Assembly (NCBI GenBank): GCA_015178975.1
Contig: WHVD01000055.1
Location: 248,001-312,000 of the forward strand
DNA: 64,000 bases
Source of the DNA: Hysterangium stoloniferum
Taxonomy: Eukaryota > Basidiomycota > Agaricomycetes > Hysterangiales > Hysterangiaceae
Direction of reading: 5' to 3'
Part shown: positions 1 to 11,800 of the stretch, in pieces
Position numbering within the stretch: position 1 is the first letter of the stretch
Layout: the number at the start of each line of letters is the position of its first letter
Notes under the pieces: model-generated
Told to the model about the DNA's origin: nothing
Database searches by the model: none
The model's input: the letters and a program-made list of their open reading frames with translations, nothing else
Program-made: the position numbers and the translations under genes

Positions 1-2606
1 GACAGAAATGAAAATCGATTCCTCATCAATGATATGTACTTGTCCTTGTACACTTAATCCATAAACCATTTCATAAGCCCTTTGATCCTCCGCCTCCTCC
101 ATTGGGTTCTGCACGGAGCACTTGTTAATAGAGACATAGTGCGACATCCTGCCCACATGGGGGCAGTCGATCTTGAAATGTTCTAAACTCCCGCAAATCC
201 AACACTCCTTCGGGGGTTTGGCGATGCTTTTCTTGTCACTTTGTTCGAAAAAGAACTTGCCGTGTTTCTTACCCTGCTTTGCGTTCGATCTCCTAGGGAC
301 GGTTTTATCCTCGAGTTCGCCGAGGAGGACGTGACCTCGGTTAGTGGGGTCGATTCCTCTAGAGTGTTCTTCCTCATGCCAGGGATCCGACTCGTCTTGC
401 TTGGCGATCATGACTCTGGGCTTTTGGAACCAATAATGCTCTCGATGTGTTTGAACCCAGGCGTTAATCAGAGCCTCCTGTAAATTGTTAAATTGTTCAC
501 ATAAGTCTGCAGGCTCATGATGTCGTCGATAGGTTGTCCCTGTAGAAGGTAAAGCCATTCCGTGGGCAGCGTCAGGATGTGTCTGCATGTTTCATCCTGC
601 CAGTTTTGGTGGAACCCGTATAAGAATCGATAGAGCTTGACCCTCTGCTGAATGTAATGAATGGGTGTCTCACAATTATGCCCGATTTGTCGAAATTTCA
701 TGGCTTCCCATTCTAGAGCTAAGGATTCGCGCCAACGAGTTCCAAGTAATCCTTCTACGATACCCCAAAGAAACGATCCGTGAGATTGACTGAATTCAGT
801 GCGATGTTCACGGTCTAAAGTGCTCCACCAGATCTTGGCATTGCCGGTAAGTCATCTTGGCAGAGCGACCCCCAACAATGTACTCATGGAGTCTGAGATC
901 TCTGAGAGACTCATAATATCCATGATGTAATCCAATGCCTTGGACTGAGTTCCGTCATATTCGGGAAGGTCTGACCATTTTATCTTGATGTCGTTGGTGT
1001 TAAGAGCGATCTTTTTATCCTTAGGTAAGTCATCGATAGGTGCTCTGGCTTGAGGCTGCATCGGAGTTTGAAAGGGAGAGTTAGGTACTCTATTGTAATG
1101 CCCCCCACATCCCGAATTCTCTCCATAGCTTGAGGCACTAGAACTCCCAGATGAATTACTAGGGTGTCCTCCTGCTGGCAGAAAGGGGTTCAAGGAGATT
1201 GGCAGGGAATGGTGGGGATCGACTGGATTCAGCGATCCTCGACCAGCAACTTGACCAGCTATACCCTCGGTGAATGCAGTAGAGAAAGACGGTCGACCCC
1301 TGTTGGCAACTGATCAATTCCTAGTCGCAGCTTGTTGATCACCAACATTAGGACTACTCGGAATTCATTTGAACGTGACATGAGAACGGTGAATTCCCTG
1401 ATGGGGGGTAGGGCTAGGTTCCATTGTGATGCCTCTCTCGATTTCGGTCGTATTCAAAGGTCAACGAGGTTGAGGTTGATAGAGGGGAGTGCAGATTTCC
1501 ATTCCCTTTTCCTGAAGACGTTCTGCAACTTGTGTCCTCATATCCGACGGGAAGTCTTGCAAAATAATGGGACGATTGATCGAATGAAGGAAACAAGTGT
1601 TGGGAGACCCATTCAGGGTATGAACAAATGAACTGGTTGTGGAGATGGGCGAATCGGGTACCTGAATGGAATCACCGTAAGGGTAGAGCACTTCCAAAAC
1701 CATCTTATCAAGCCTCCTCTGGTTTCGCCTTAACCGACCCCTTAAAGTAAAATACACAAACGAAGAATTCTGAGTGATCCCATTAAGAGACTCCTTCAAC
1801 ATCCGGATGTATATATACTGGTAGTCAACTTTGGGGACAATGTGATCCCCACTGAGCAGGACGTGAAGGATTTGCAATGTGTCATCATGTGTGCGGAGCA
1901 CTTCTAGAAATGAAGAGAACACTTCTTGCTTAAGAATCGTCCTTCCTTCTTCCATAACAGAAGTAACCTCACTCAACCATTCGGGAATCGAGCGGGTCAA
2001 GTCCTCAAGGGTTCCAGGTCACATGAATAGATCTTGCACCGATAGAATGGCCTGATAACGACCTAACCAGACTGCTACAGTTGTTGGTAGAAGAGGGTAA
2101 TCCGAATTATACTCCTCCATGAAGGGAGTAACCTGATCCACAGGGATTCGATTGGCGTAGTACGCATCCCATTGTAAGTCAATGGGTTGAGCGTAGATCA
2201 TATGACCCCCGAAGAATTGCTTAAGGATGACCTGTCTAGGCAGGAACGAGAGAATGGGTTCGGAAGCACAGGTAGTCTCGACGTTAGCTCCTGGAACGTT
2301 CAACTGCTCAGTCAGCGGACATTCTTCTCGTGGACTTGGGGGGGCTTCCGTTGACGGTCCAGCAGCTGCTCTGGGAGGACTCCCAGGAAAAACTGGTTTT
2401 TGAGAAGTCAACGAAGACTTCCTCATGGTGACGTTATGGGGTGGTTCCAGACTTGCAGGTCTTTGACGAGGTTTTGAATTACTCGGGGTCATCGAAGGAC
2501 TCAATGTTTGGTTCTTGCCAGTAGTCATTTACGTGCTTAGAAGCTTATAGTCGTAAGATATTGTTTTTTCTTCATAGGGAAAGAGTGGTCCGGCTCGGAT
2601 CACCAC
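1..2606 (-). mobile_element. Ty3/gypsy fossil, gag end (continues beyond the window)
   Basis: Reading leftward from about 2528 there is a gag-type coding region: a Pro/Ser-rich N-terminus, a capsid-like middle, and a CCHC zinc knuckle (C-W-I-C ... H ... C) near 165-212. Between gag and the LTR at 2607 the minus strand starts TGGTGATCCGAGCC about one base inside the LTR, which fits a tRNA primer-binding site. The part beyond position 1 is unseen. The copy is broken, with several interruptions. A related copy lies at 36687-42139. Family placement rests on the gag layout and on the RT of that relative. Confidence 0.75.
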
Positions 2607-3236
2607 TGTGAAGAGTGGTAGAAGTTCTAACTGTTCTATATACGAAGAATATCGACCGTTTAGGTACGATACCACGATGTATTGACTGTCTAAGTCTAAT
2701 ACAAACTGAACGCGTATTGACTACTTAGTTCAATACGGTAGAGAGAAGTAGCTATCTAAAGTAAGGTAGATAGCTAGAACAAATAAGTAGAATTGACTGT
2801 TAAGTGCAATTCTGGACAACTGCTCAAGTGCAAGTAGAGTAGTTAGAGAGTCGAATAATAGAGTAGCGTGGATGTAGTCCACATGGGTTGAGATAAGGAT
2901 CGAGTTTCAACTGGTACAGTTTGAAACTCAGATTGAGTGAGTAGCTAAAGCCCGTCTGTGATGGTCGAGACGATACACCAATCACAACTTACGGGACACT
3001 AACAGGTGTCTGGGTAAGTCGTGGTTGCGGTGTAAAAAGTGTCTGAGTTCTAAACTACGGGCACTAGAATACATAAGTCTGGCGTGTGTGTGCCCACAAG
3101 AGTCGATGTACCGCATACATAGGTCGTCGAACTAATTATAGATATAATAAAAGAGAGAAAACAGAAATAATAAAGGAAATATAGTAGAAGCTCATTCGAC
3201 TATATTTCCTGAGTGTATTTCGCCATACCTCTCACA
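2607..3236 (-). repeat. 5' LTR of the gag-bearing fossil (LTR family A)
   Basis: On the plus strand it runs TGTGAAGAGT ... CTCACA, with TG/CA ends. The primer-binding site sits on its left, so the element's sense is minus. Relatives with the same ends occur at 14541-15188, 34892-35527, 29946-30419 (shorter subfamily) and, inverted and partial, about 24240-24723. Confidence 0.8.
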
Positions 3237-4427
3237 CACGGTCTATATGGTCTGGCAGATGTTGTCCATACAATCCAGTCAGAAAATTGGCTTAGATTCC
3301 CCCCAGTAATCTAATACATTTTCTGCTCTAAACTCCTCCTTAAATTACACCACTCACGCTAGTCAGAGCCCACGGGCTCCAACACATCTATTTCTCTTAT
3401 TTATCTCAACTCCCGACCTCTCGACCCATGATCTCCAACCTCTGATGCTAGGATACATACAGGGTGGGTCTCTGGAGAAACCCGCAGAATATCCGGTAGG
3501 ACTTGGCTTTAGCTTATAGGCTGCCCCCTCGCTAGATCATGTCGTCCAATTTCAGACAGGTGGACGGGAATCCCGGGGAGTCTGGGCGGGGGTCATGGTC
3601 GAGAGGTCATAGGTCGGAGGTCGTGGGTCGTGAGTTGAGATGGCGTGAGAGAGATAGATACGCCGGAGCCCATGGGCTCCAACTAGTGCGAGTGGTGTAA
3701 TTCAAGTAGGGATTAGAGTGGGAAAATGTATTAGATTACTGGGGGGAATCTAAGCTGATTTTCTGACTGGATTGTATGTACAACATCTGCGAGTTTAAAT
3801 AGACTGTGGAGTAAATGTCATACCAAATCCAGTAATAATGAAACGAAGTGAGCAAAACATAAAACGGGAATAGTAAACACCAAATTGGTGTTAGGAATGG
3901 GATGGAACAGAGCGGAGTCCAAATAGTGACAAATCATGAACCATAATGGGAAACGGAGTGGGAGTGGAGTCCGAATCATGACAGGTCATTTGACTAAAAT
4001 GGGAACGGGGCTCTGTTAGAGAGGTGACGGGTTTTACTGAGCAGGGTCTGGTGACTGACACGTGGGACGAGGTCGGACATAGACAGAATGGAGTCCGGTG
4101 GGTTTTCCGGTGACTGAAACACAACGTAACGAAGACAAATGTAAACGAGTCTGACGTATGGAGTCCAGTGGGAATTCCAGTGAACTGATAATGGGTGCGT
4201 ATAGGGTGCGGGTGCATATAAGTTAGTGCCTGGAGTCCGGCAGGATTTCCGGTTGTAACATCTGACCCCTCGACCCACGAACCCCACCTGGACTCCCCAG
4301 GTTTCCCATCCACCTGTCTGAAATTGGACAACACGATCTCGCGAGGGCACAGCCTATAAGCTGAAGCCAAGTCCTACTGGTTATCCCACAGGTTTCTCCA
4401 GAGACCCACCGTGTATGTACCCTAACA
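3237..4427 (+). repeat. Partial LTR of family B, split by another family B LTR
   Basis: The pieces 3237-3445 and 4266-4427 match, in order, the LTR at 28787-29511 and end in CCTAACA. Between them lies an inverted member of the same family (3446-4260). The left side abuts the family A LTR. Confidence 0.7.
3446..4260 (-). repeat. Solo LTR, family B, inserted in an older family B LTR
   Basis: Starts TGCTAGGATAC and ends TTGTAACA on the plus strand, so its sense is minus. It is flanked by the 5-bp target duplication TCTGA (3441-3445 and 4261-4265). Length 815 bp. It looks like a whole solo LTR. Confidence 0.85.
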
Positions 4428-5162
4428 AAAATACAATAAATGAAAATAAAATGCTTCAAAATTAAATAAAATCAGAAAAATCAAAATAAAATACAATAAA
4501 TCAAAATAAAAGCCAATAAAATCAAATATATCAAGATACAATACAATATATCAATGCTCTATCCATGCTCTATTAATGTTTCTTCAATGCTTATCAATTC
4601 TCAATCAATGCTCCATGAATGCTTAATAAATGTTCTCCTCTTCTCAATCAATGCTATATCATATCAATGCTATGTCAATTGTAAATCAGTTCCAGTAGAA
4701 TCAACTCAATTTTGATGCAGAACTGTACAGTTACTTCATCTGAAACCATTGCTTTTTTGAAACCATTACTCCTTTTGAAACCATTGCTCCTTTTGAAACT
4801 TTTGCTCCTTTTGTACCCATTGTTCCATTTGTGATATTTCTTTCTGTCTTTTGTAATACCTTTTGCAATGGTTTCTGTTCTTTAAACAGTTTCCATTTTT
4901 ACACTTTTGTCACTGTTGTTTTCTTTTCTGACCATTGTTTTCTTTTGTGACTGTTGTGTTCTTTTGTGACCATTGTTTTCTTTTGTGACTGTTGTTTTCT
5001 TTTGTGGCCATTGTTTTCTTTTGTGACCTTTGTTTTCTTTTGTGACTTTGTTTTCTTTTGTGACCATTGTTTTCTTTTGTAACCTTTGTTTTCTTTTGTG
5101 ACCTTTTCTTTTGTGACCATTGTTTTCTTTTGTGACTGTTGTTTTCTTTTGTAAACTCTTGC
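4428..5162. repeat. Low-complexity stretch: AT-rich and TTTTCTTTTGTGAC minisatellites
   Basis: 4430-4540 is built from AATAAAATCAAAATA-like units, 4740-4830 from TTTTGAAACCATTGCTCC-like units, and 4910-5150 from about a dozen units of roughly 18-20 bp around TTGTTTTCTTTTGTGAC. Long open frames on the minus strand (4882-5190) are a product of the repeat and are not called as genes. Confidence 0.75.
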
Positions 5163-5472
5163 TGTTAAAATCTGCTAGCCTGGTGATCACAGTATGAGGA
5201 CTCTCTACTGTTGTAGCATAGCCACTAAGAGTAGAGAGGGTAGATGCTAAACTGGTGATATAACTAGGCTTTCAGATGAGGGATCTACTCCTCATCTGAA
5301 CTAACTATATACTAGAATACATGGTCTGTGCACTGGTCTGTGCACGATGGTGTGCTATGGATCTAGTGAACTTAAACTAAATATAACTATCACATGCATG
5401 AACCAGCCGGAACCTATACAGTGACAAGACAAGATATGAGATTACGATTAATCACATTATCATATTCTAACA
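5163..5472 (-). repeat. Solo LTR, family J (shortened)
   Basis: Inverted relative of the LTR at 52570-53256, with ends TGTTAAAATC ... TTCTAACA on the plus strand. It is flanked by the 5-bp duplication CTTGC (5158-5162 and 5473-5477). At 310 bp it is shorter than its 687-bp relative. Confidence 0.8.
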
Positions 5473-6043
5473 CTTGCATGTCACAGAAATACTTCGGCAT
5501 GTTGAAATATTAGCATTATGTAAGCTACCTTTGGTAAGCTGGAACACAGTGTAGGGTAACTGTATAGTTACATTACGCTTATGGATACTATATTAGCATA
5601 GAGACTGATCGTGTAGCCTCTCAGTGAAGGTTTATCACTCACTGAGAGGTATGCAATTTTCCCTAGTTCTACATTAATAGTTTACTTACTATTAATTCAG
5701 TATTATTTAGGTAGATAACAATAGATGTTATAGTGAAGGTTTATCACTCACTGAGAGTATTATTTAGAACTGCGCAAATAATCTCAACACGGCGGCCACT
5801 GAATTGCTCCCGCGCGGCACCAATACTCCCACACTCCTTAAATGGCTTTTCCGGAGGCAACCTTGCACCTAATTTGCTCCCGCGATTACAGAATTACTTC
5901 CGTGCTGCCACAAATGGCTCCGTGCGGACGAATCAAAGCTTTGGGTGCCTAAATTCCCAAATAGAATTGTTGGTATAGAGTAAAGTTGTGGGGGTGGTGG
6001 GGGGCTCGGGTCACAGCCTTGTAGCTTCGCAATCATCTCAGCC
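5473..6043. other. Upstream region of the GTPase gene; repeated hairpin
   Basis: No gene seen. A palindromic arm CTCTCAGTGA ... TCACTGAGAG (10-bp stem) occurs near 5618-5652 and a partial second copy near 5732-5758, so the same motif lies twice within 120 bp. The last 280 bp are richer in GC than the repeats to the left and probably hold the promoter and 5' leader of the gene starting at 6044. No clear TATA box was identified. Confidence 0.4.
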
Positions 6044-7363
6044 ATGTCGCAAGAACAGCTCAATAATCTTGTAGGGAGTACTCATAACAATCGCAGATTT
6101 CCTTTCTAATATCCAAATAGTACGTGGATCGTTTTCGAATTTTGGTTATTGGCAACGCCAACGCTGGAAAGACAACCATTCTGGAAAAGGTGTGCCATAC
6201 CCAGGGTCTCGAACCGGTCTATCTCAATGTAAGTCATCTGTGCCATACCTAACTACAATATCCTCAATGCAGTTTACTTTATTCTTTTGTTACTTCCCTG
6301 ATATAGAGCGATTCAAAGTTGGAGCCGTCGGCCTCGGTCTGTGTTGGATCGAATTACACCTCCAGTGGTGGTGCACTCATGAGAGTTTTTTAGCGCGGAA
6401 ACCATGAGATCGAACATCAGTTTCAATATCCAACTGCTCACGGCTTTGTATTCCATGACTCCTGCGGGTTCGAAGCGGGTGGTGCTGTCGAACTGCAAAA
6501 AGTCAAGGACTTTATCGAAAACCGAGCAAAAGATGGGCAATTAAAGGATCAATTGCATGTCATCTGGTGTGCTGAAGTTCTATGTTATTTTTCCAATTTC
6601 TGACTTTTGCGGTTCAGGTATTGCTTGCCAACTAGTAACGATAGAGGGATGACCAATGCAGAGATGAGTCTGTTTGAGAGCGGCACGGGAAATGGTCAGC
6701 GAGTGTCTGCGTCATGAGCTGAGCCTACTGATTATCATCCAAGTCCCCATTATCGCCATTTTCACGAAGATGGATGCTCTGGACCAGGTCGCACGCAACC
6801 AGTTAATGTTTGATGACGATGACCTTTCTTGTGAAGAAATTGAAGAACAAGTTCCCAAACTGGCAGAGGCCATGTTTCAAGAGAAATATCTCAAACGACT
6901 CGATGAAGTAAAACACAAGCCTCGTTATGTCGTGCTGCTTCGTGGTATGCTCCTTGTCGATGACACAGCAACCCGCTCAGCCATACTGCTCAGACACGAA
7001 CAAAGAGGATACTAATTGTGATGAACTGATCCTGAAAACCTCACAGGCCCTTGACCGTGACACTCTCAAACTGTTCTATCTGTCGATATTTCGGATCGAT
7101 ATTGACTCTCGTATCAAACAAGTTATCAACAGGTGAGCTACCCAGTTCTCCGCCTTCAAAGCAGACGACCAATGCATGCATATCCAAGGATAATTATACC
7201 GCAGGTGCAAGGTGAGGGAAGATATGACCAATGCAAGATGCAAGACAGACTATTGAATTCATGGGTATCACTATTCTCAGCTGTTCTCGAATTAGGCACA
7301 TTTTCCGAAGAACAAGCAAAATCCCTGTTCTGCGAGATCATGTGTTGTTTTCCACACGTCTTG
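6044..7363 (+). CDS. Small GTPase of the expanded Agaricomycete P-loop family, core exons
   Basis: Nine exons join in one open frame: 6044-6070, 6121-6228, 6307-6336, 6394-6566, 6618-6694, 6744-6944, 6994-7132, 7189-7211, 7281-7363 (861 nt, 287 codons). All intron ends are GT-AG and every phase fits. G1 is GNANAGKT (residues 20-27), G3 is DSCG (77-80) within HDSCGFEAGG, and G4 is TKMD (146-149). The segment RGNHEIEH before G3 and the C-terminal block ending FPHVL also fit the family. Such proteins bind GTP and are probably cytosolic; their cellular roles are largely unknown. The start was chosen because it opens a short exon that splices in frame to the P-loop exon. The exon at 6307-6336 is the least certain. 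The frame leaves this block in phase 0 and enters the microexon array at once, which would give the protein an unusual C-terminal tail. A length near 290 residues is typical, so the tail is extra. Confidence 0.82.
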
Positions 7364-8850
7364 GTGCGAGAATGTTGTAACTCCTGCACTTACATGTTTT
7401 AATGTTGGTAACAACAGCCCGTGAGTGACTCGCAGCTATCCTCTTGTCATGTCATTCCCTGATATTTCATTGGTAGAGTGTGAGTGTCCATACATATGCT
7501 GACAATATCCGGAGATTATTGATTCCAGTATCTTGGCCTTGAGTTTGTGAGTTGCTCTTCCTTGGGATTGTAATTGCCTTATCTAACTGCTTCTGAACAG
7601 AATGTAGGTCTACCTTGGGAAGTGTTATCATTATGTTGATCTCCACTTCTCCTTGCTCATCACAGAAAGTATGTAACACAATTTCACTGCAGTCTGCTTT
7701 TTCTGTTCACAATCAATGAATTATTTTATTATTATGTCTCCAGCTGGTGAGTACTTTAGCAAATGCGATTATAATAGTGCTCACGCTAGTTTATCATCCA
7801 CTGCCCTCTTTTAGATTGTGAGTATGGCTTCTTCATATTTTTGTTTGGCTTCTGACATATTTGACAGGTGGTAAGCCCTTGCTGTTGTTTCAAGGCTGTA
7901 TAAGCTTCATCTGGTACATTGCGAATAGGATGTGAGTCTGTCTCCGCCCAGTTTTGCATATACTGGCTCATAGCTGTTCCTGTAAACTACCATGTCGCAG
8001 ATGGTGAGTCTTTTTTGTTCCTTTAGTGGCCTCAATGACCTGTGGATGACTCAGGATGTAAGTATGCACATCCAATGCACAAATGATTGATGTACACTAA
8101 TAAGAGTATGATCCGACTGGTTTTAAACTGCACAGAAAGTGAGCATTCATATGATTATATTGAAGTTAGCCTTATATGATTTCTATATTCTGAAAAGAAT
8201 GTAAATTCCCTTTGAGGTCTAATTACACGCTTCATTCACTCACAGCAATTTTCTGCCTCCTTGGACTTGATAGGCTGTAAGTTGGAATATTCTGTGGATT
8301 TGGTTACTAAGAAATTCTAATACCATATTTGTAATCCTCAAACAGGTTCATGTGAGTTTCTCTCCCAAACAACAATAGTATGCTTATTAAAAACTGTTGG
8401 AGATAGGCTGTAAGCACTGCCCATTGAAGGTTTGGAACCCAGTTCATGATGCATTGGTTTCATCTTGCCAACAGTCTGTATGTGTTGTCTGGTTAAATGC
8501 ATTGTCAAAGTCTGGATAACAATGTTTATGCTCTTTGGTTATGTGGATTGTGTACAGAGAGTGAGTATATCTGACTCTGTTGCATTTCATGGCTAAATGG
8601 GGCGTGGACAATTTAGGAGGTTAGTCATCTACTCATTGTTATGTATAGGAATGTATTGATTGGTGGATTCATTGGATGTAAATCAGAGTGTATGTGTTTT
8701 CCTTTTTGTAACAAATTGAACAAGGTACTACATGGGATATCTGTCTGGGATTGCAGGTGGTGAGGATTCCTTGCTTGCTTGTAATCAGAATGATTATCAC
8801 AAAATAAACTGACATCTTGAACAATTCTTTTTTGGTGGTCATTATAGGAT

Positions 8851-11800
8851 GTAAGTTTTTCCTCCTTTTCTGCCCCTCAAAGCTCATCTCCCTTGTTCTT
8901 CCCAGCGAGTGAGTTTCTGACTTTGTCCACCTTGTCTACCCCTCATAGCTCATCTCCCTTGGCATGCTCTTCCCAGTTTGTGAGTTTCTGACTTTTTCTT
9001 CCTTCTCTGCCCCTCATGGCACATCTCCCTTGGCATGCTCTTCCCAGGGAGTGAGTTTCTGACTTTTTCCTCCTTCTCTGGCCCTCATGGCTCATCTCCC
9101 TTGGCATGCTCTTCCCAGCGAGTGAGTTTCTGACTTTGTCCTCCTCCTCTGCCCCTCATGGCTCATCTCCCTTGGCATCCTCTTCCCAGTTTGTGAGTTT
9201 CTGACTTTTTCCTCCTTGTCTGCCCCTCATGGCTCATCTCTGTTCTTCCCAGGATGTGAGTTTCTCACGGTCCTCCTTGTCTGCCCCTCATTGCTCATCT
9301 CCTTTGGCATGCTCTTCCCAGCGAGTGAGTTTCTGACTTTGTCCTCCTTGTCTGCTCCTCATGGCTCATCTCCCTTGGCATGCTCTTCCCAGTTTGTGAG
9401 TTTCTGACTTTGTCCTCCATGTCTCCACTGCATGGCTCATCTCCCTTGGCATGCTCTTCCCAGCGAGTGAGTTTCTGACTGTGTCCTCCTTGTCTGCCCC
9501 TCATGGCTCATCTCCCTTGGCATGCTCTTCCAGCAAGTGAGTTTCTGACTTTGCCCTCCTTGTCTGTCCCTCATGGCTCATCTCCCTTGGCATGCTCTTC
9601 CCAGTTTGTGAGTTTCTGACTTTGTCCTTCTTCTCTGCCCCTCATGGCTCATCTCCCTTGGTATGCTCTTCCCAGGATGTGAGTTTCTGACTTTGTCCTC
9701 CTTATCTGCCCCTAATGGCTCATCTCCCTTGGCATGTTTTCCCAGGATGTGAGTTTCTCACTTTGTCCTCCTTGTCTGCCCCTCATTACTCATCTCCTTT
9801 GGCATACTCTTCCCAGCGAGTGAGTTTCTGACTTTGTCCTCCTTGTCTGCCCCTGGCTCATCTCCCTTGGCATGCACTTCCCAGTTTGTGAGTTTCTCAC
9901 ATTGTCCTCTGTGTCTCCTCCCCATGGCTTATCCCCCTTGGCATGCACTTCCCAGCGAGTGAGTTTCTGACTTTGTCCTCCTCCTCTGCCCCTCATGGCT
10001 CATCTCCCTTGGCATGCTGTTCCAGCAAGTGAGTTTCTGACTTTGCCCTCCTTGTCTGTCCCTCATGGCTCATCTCCTTTGGCATGCTCCTCCCAGTTTG
10101 TGAGTTTGTGACTTTGTCCTTCTTCTCTGCCCCTCATGGCTCATCTCCCTTGGTATGCTCTTCCCAGTTTGTGAGTTTGTGACCTTCTCCCCCTTGTCTG
10201 CCCCTCATGGCTCATCTCCCTTGGCACATTCTTCCTAGGATGTGAGTTTCTCACTTTGTCTTCCTTGTCTGCCCATCATGGCTCATCTCCCTTGACATGC
10301 TCTTCCCAGCAAGTGAGTTTCTGACTTTGTCCTCCTTGTCTGCCCCTCATGGCTCATCTCCCTTGGCATCCTCTTCCCAGCAAGTGAGTTTCTGACTTTG
10401 TCCTCCTTGTCTGCCCCTCATGGCTCATCTCCCTTGGCACACTCTTCCCAGAAAGTGGGTTTCTGACTTTGTCCTCCTCTGCCCCTCATGGCTCATCTCA
10501 CTTGGCATGCTCTTCCCAGGATGTGAGTTTCTGACTTTGTCGTCCTTCTCTGTCCCTCATGGCTCATCTCCCTTGGCATCCTCTTCCCCCTTGGCACACT
10601 CTTTCCAGTTTGTGAGTTTCTGACTTTGTTCTCCTTATCTGCCTCTCATGGCTCACCTCCCTTGGCATGCTTTTCCCAGCAAGTGAGTTTCTGACTTGGT
10701 CCTCCTTGTCTGCCCCTCATGGCTCATCTCCTTTGGCATGCTCTTCCCAGCGAGTGAGTTTCTGGCTTTGTCCTCCCCATCTACCCCTCATGGCTCATCT
10801 CCCTTGGCATCCTCTTCCTAGTTTGTGAGTTTCTGCTCCTTGTCTACTCCTCATGTCTACCCCTCATGGCTCATCTACCTTGGCATCCTCTTCCCAGGAA
10901 GTGAGTTTCTGACTTTGTCCTCCTTGTCTGCCTCTCATGGTTCATCTCCCCTGGCACCCCCTTCCCAGAAAGTGAGTTTCTGCCCTTGTCCTCCTTGTCC
11001 GCCTCTCCTGGTTCATCTCCCATGGCATGCTCTTCCCAGCCAGTGAGTTTCTGCCTTTGTCCTCCTTGTCTGCCCCTCATGGCTCATCTCCCTTGGCATG
11101 CTCTTCCAGCAAGTGAGTTTCTGACTTTCTCCTCCTTCTCTGCCCCTCATGGCTTATCTCCCTTGGCATTTCCTCCCAGAATGTGAGTTTCTGACTTTCT
11201 CCTCCTTGTCTGCCCCTCATGGCTGACCTTCCTTGGCATCCTCTTCCCAGTTTGTGAGTTTCTGACTTTGTCCTCCTTGTCTGCCCCTCATGACTCATCT
11301 CCCTTGGCATCCTCTTCCCAGTTTGTGAGTTTCTGATATTGTCCTCCTCCTCTGCCCCTTATGGCTCATCTCCCTTGGCATACTCTTCCCAGGAAGTGAG
11401 TTTCTTTTTCCTCCTTGTCTGCCCCTCATGGCTCATCTCCCTTGGCATCCTCTTCCCAGCAAGTGAGTTTCTGACTTTGTCCTCCTTGTCTGCCCCTCAT
11501 GGCTCATCTCCCTTGGCATGCTCTTCCAGCAAGTGAGTTTCTGACTTTCTCCTCCTTCTCTGCCCCTCATGGCTTATCTCCCTTGGCATTTCCTCCCAGA
11601 ATGTGAGTTTCTGACTTTCTCCTCCTTGTCTGCCCCTCATGGCTGACCTTCCTTGGCATCCTCTTCCCAGTTTGTGAGTTTCTGACTTTGTCCTCCTTGT
11701 CTGCCCCTCATGACTCATCTCCCTTGGCATCCTCTTCCCAGTTTGTGAGTTTCTGATATTGTCCTCCTCCTCTGCCCCTTATGGCTCATCTCCCTTGGCA

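Noticed and set aside
4882-5190. Lys/Thr/Asn-rich 102-codon frame
   Set aside because: Translation of the TTTTCTTTTGTGAC minisatellite.
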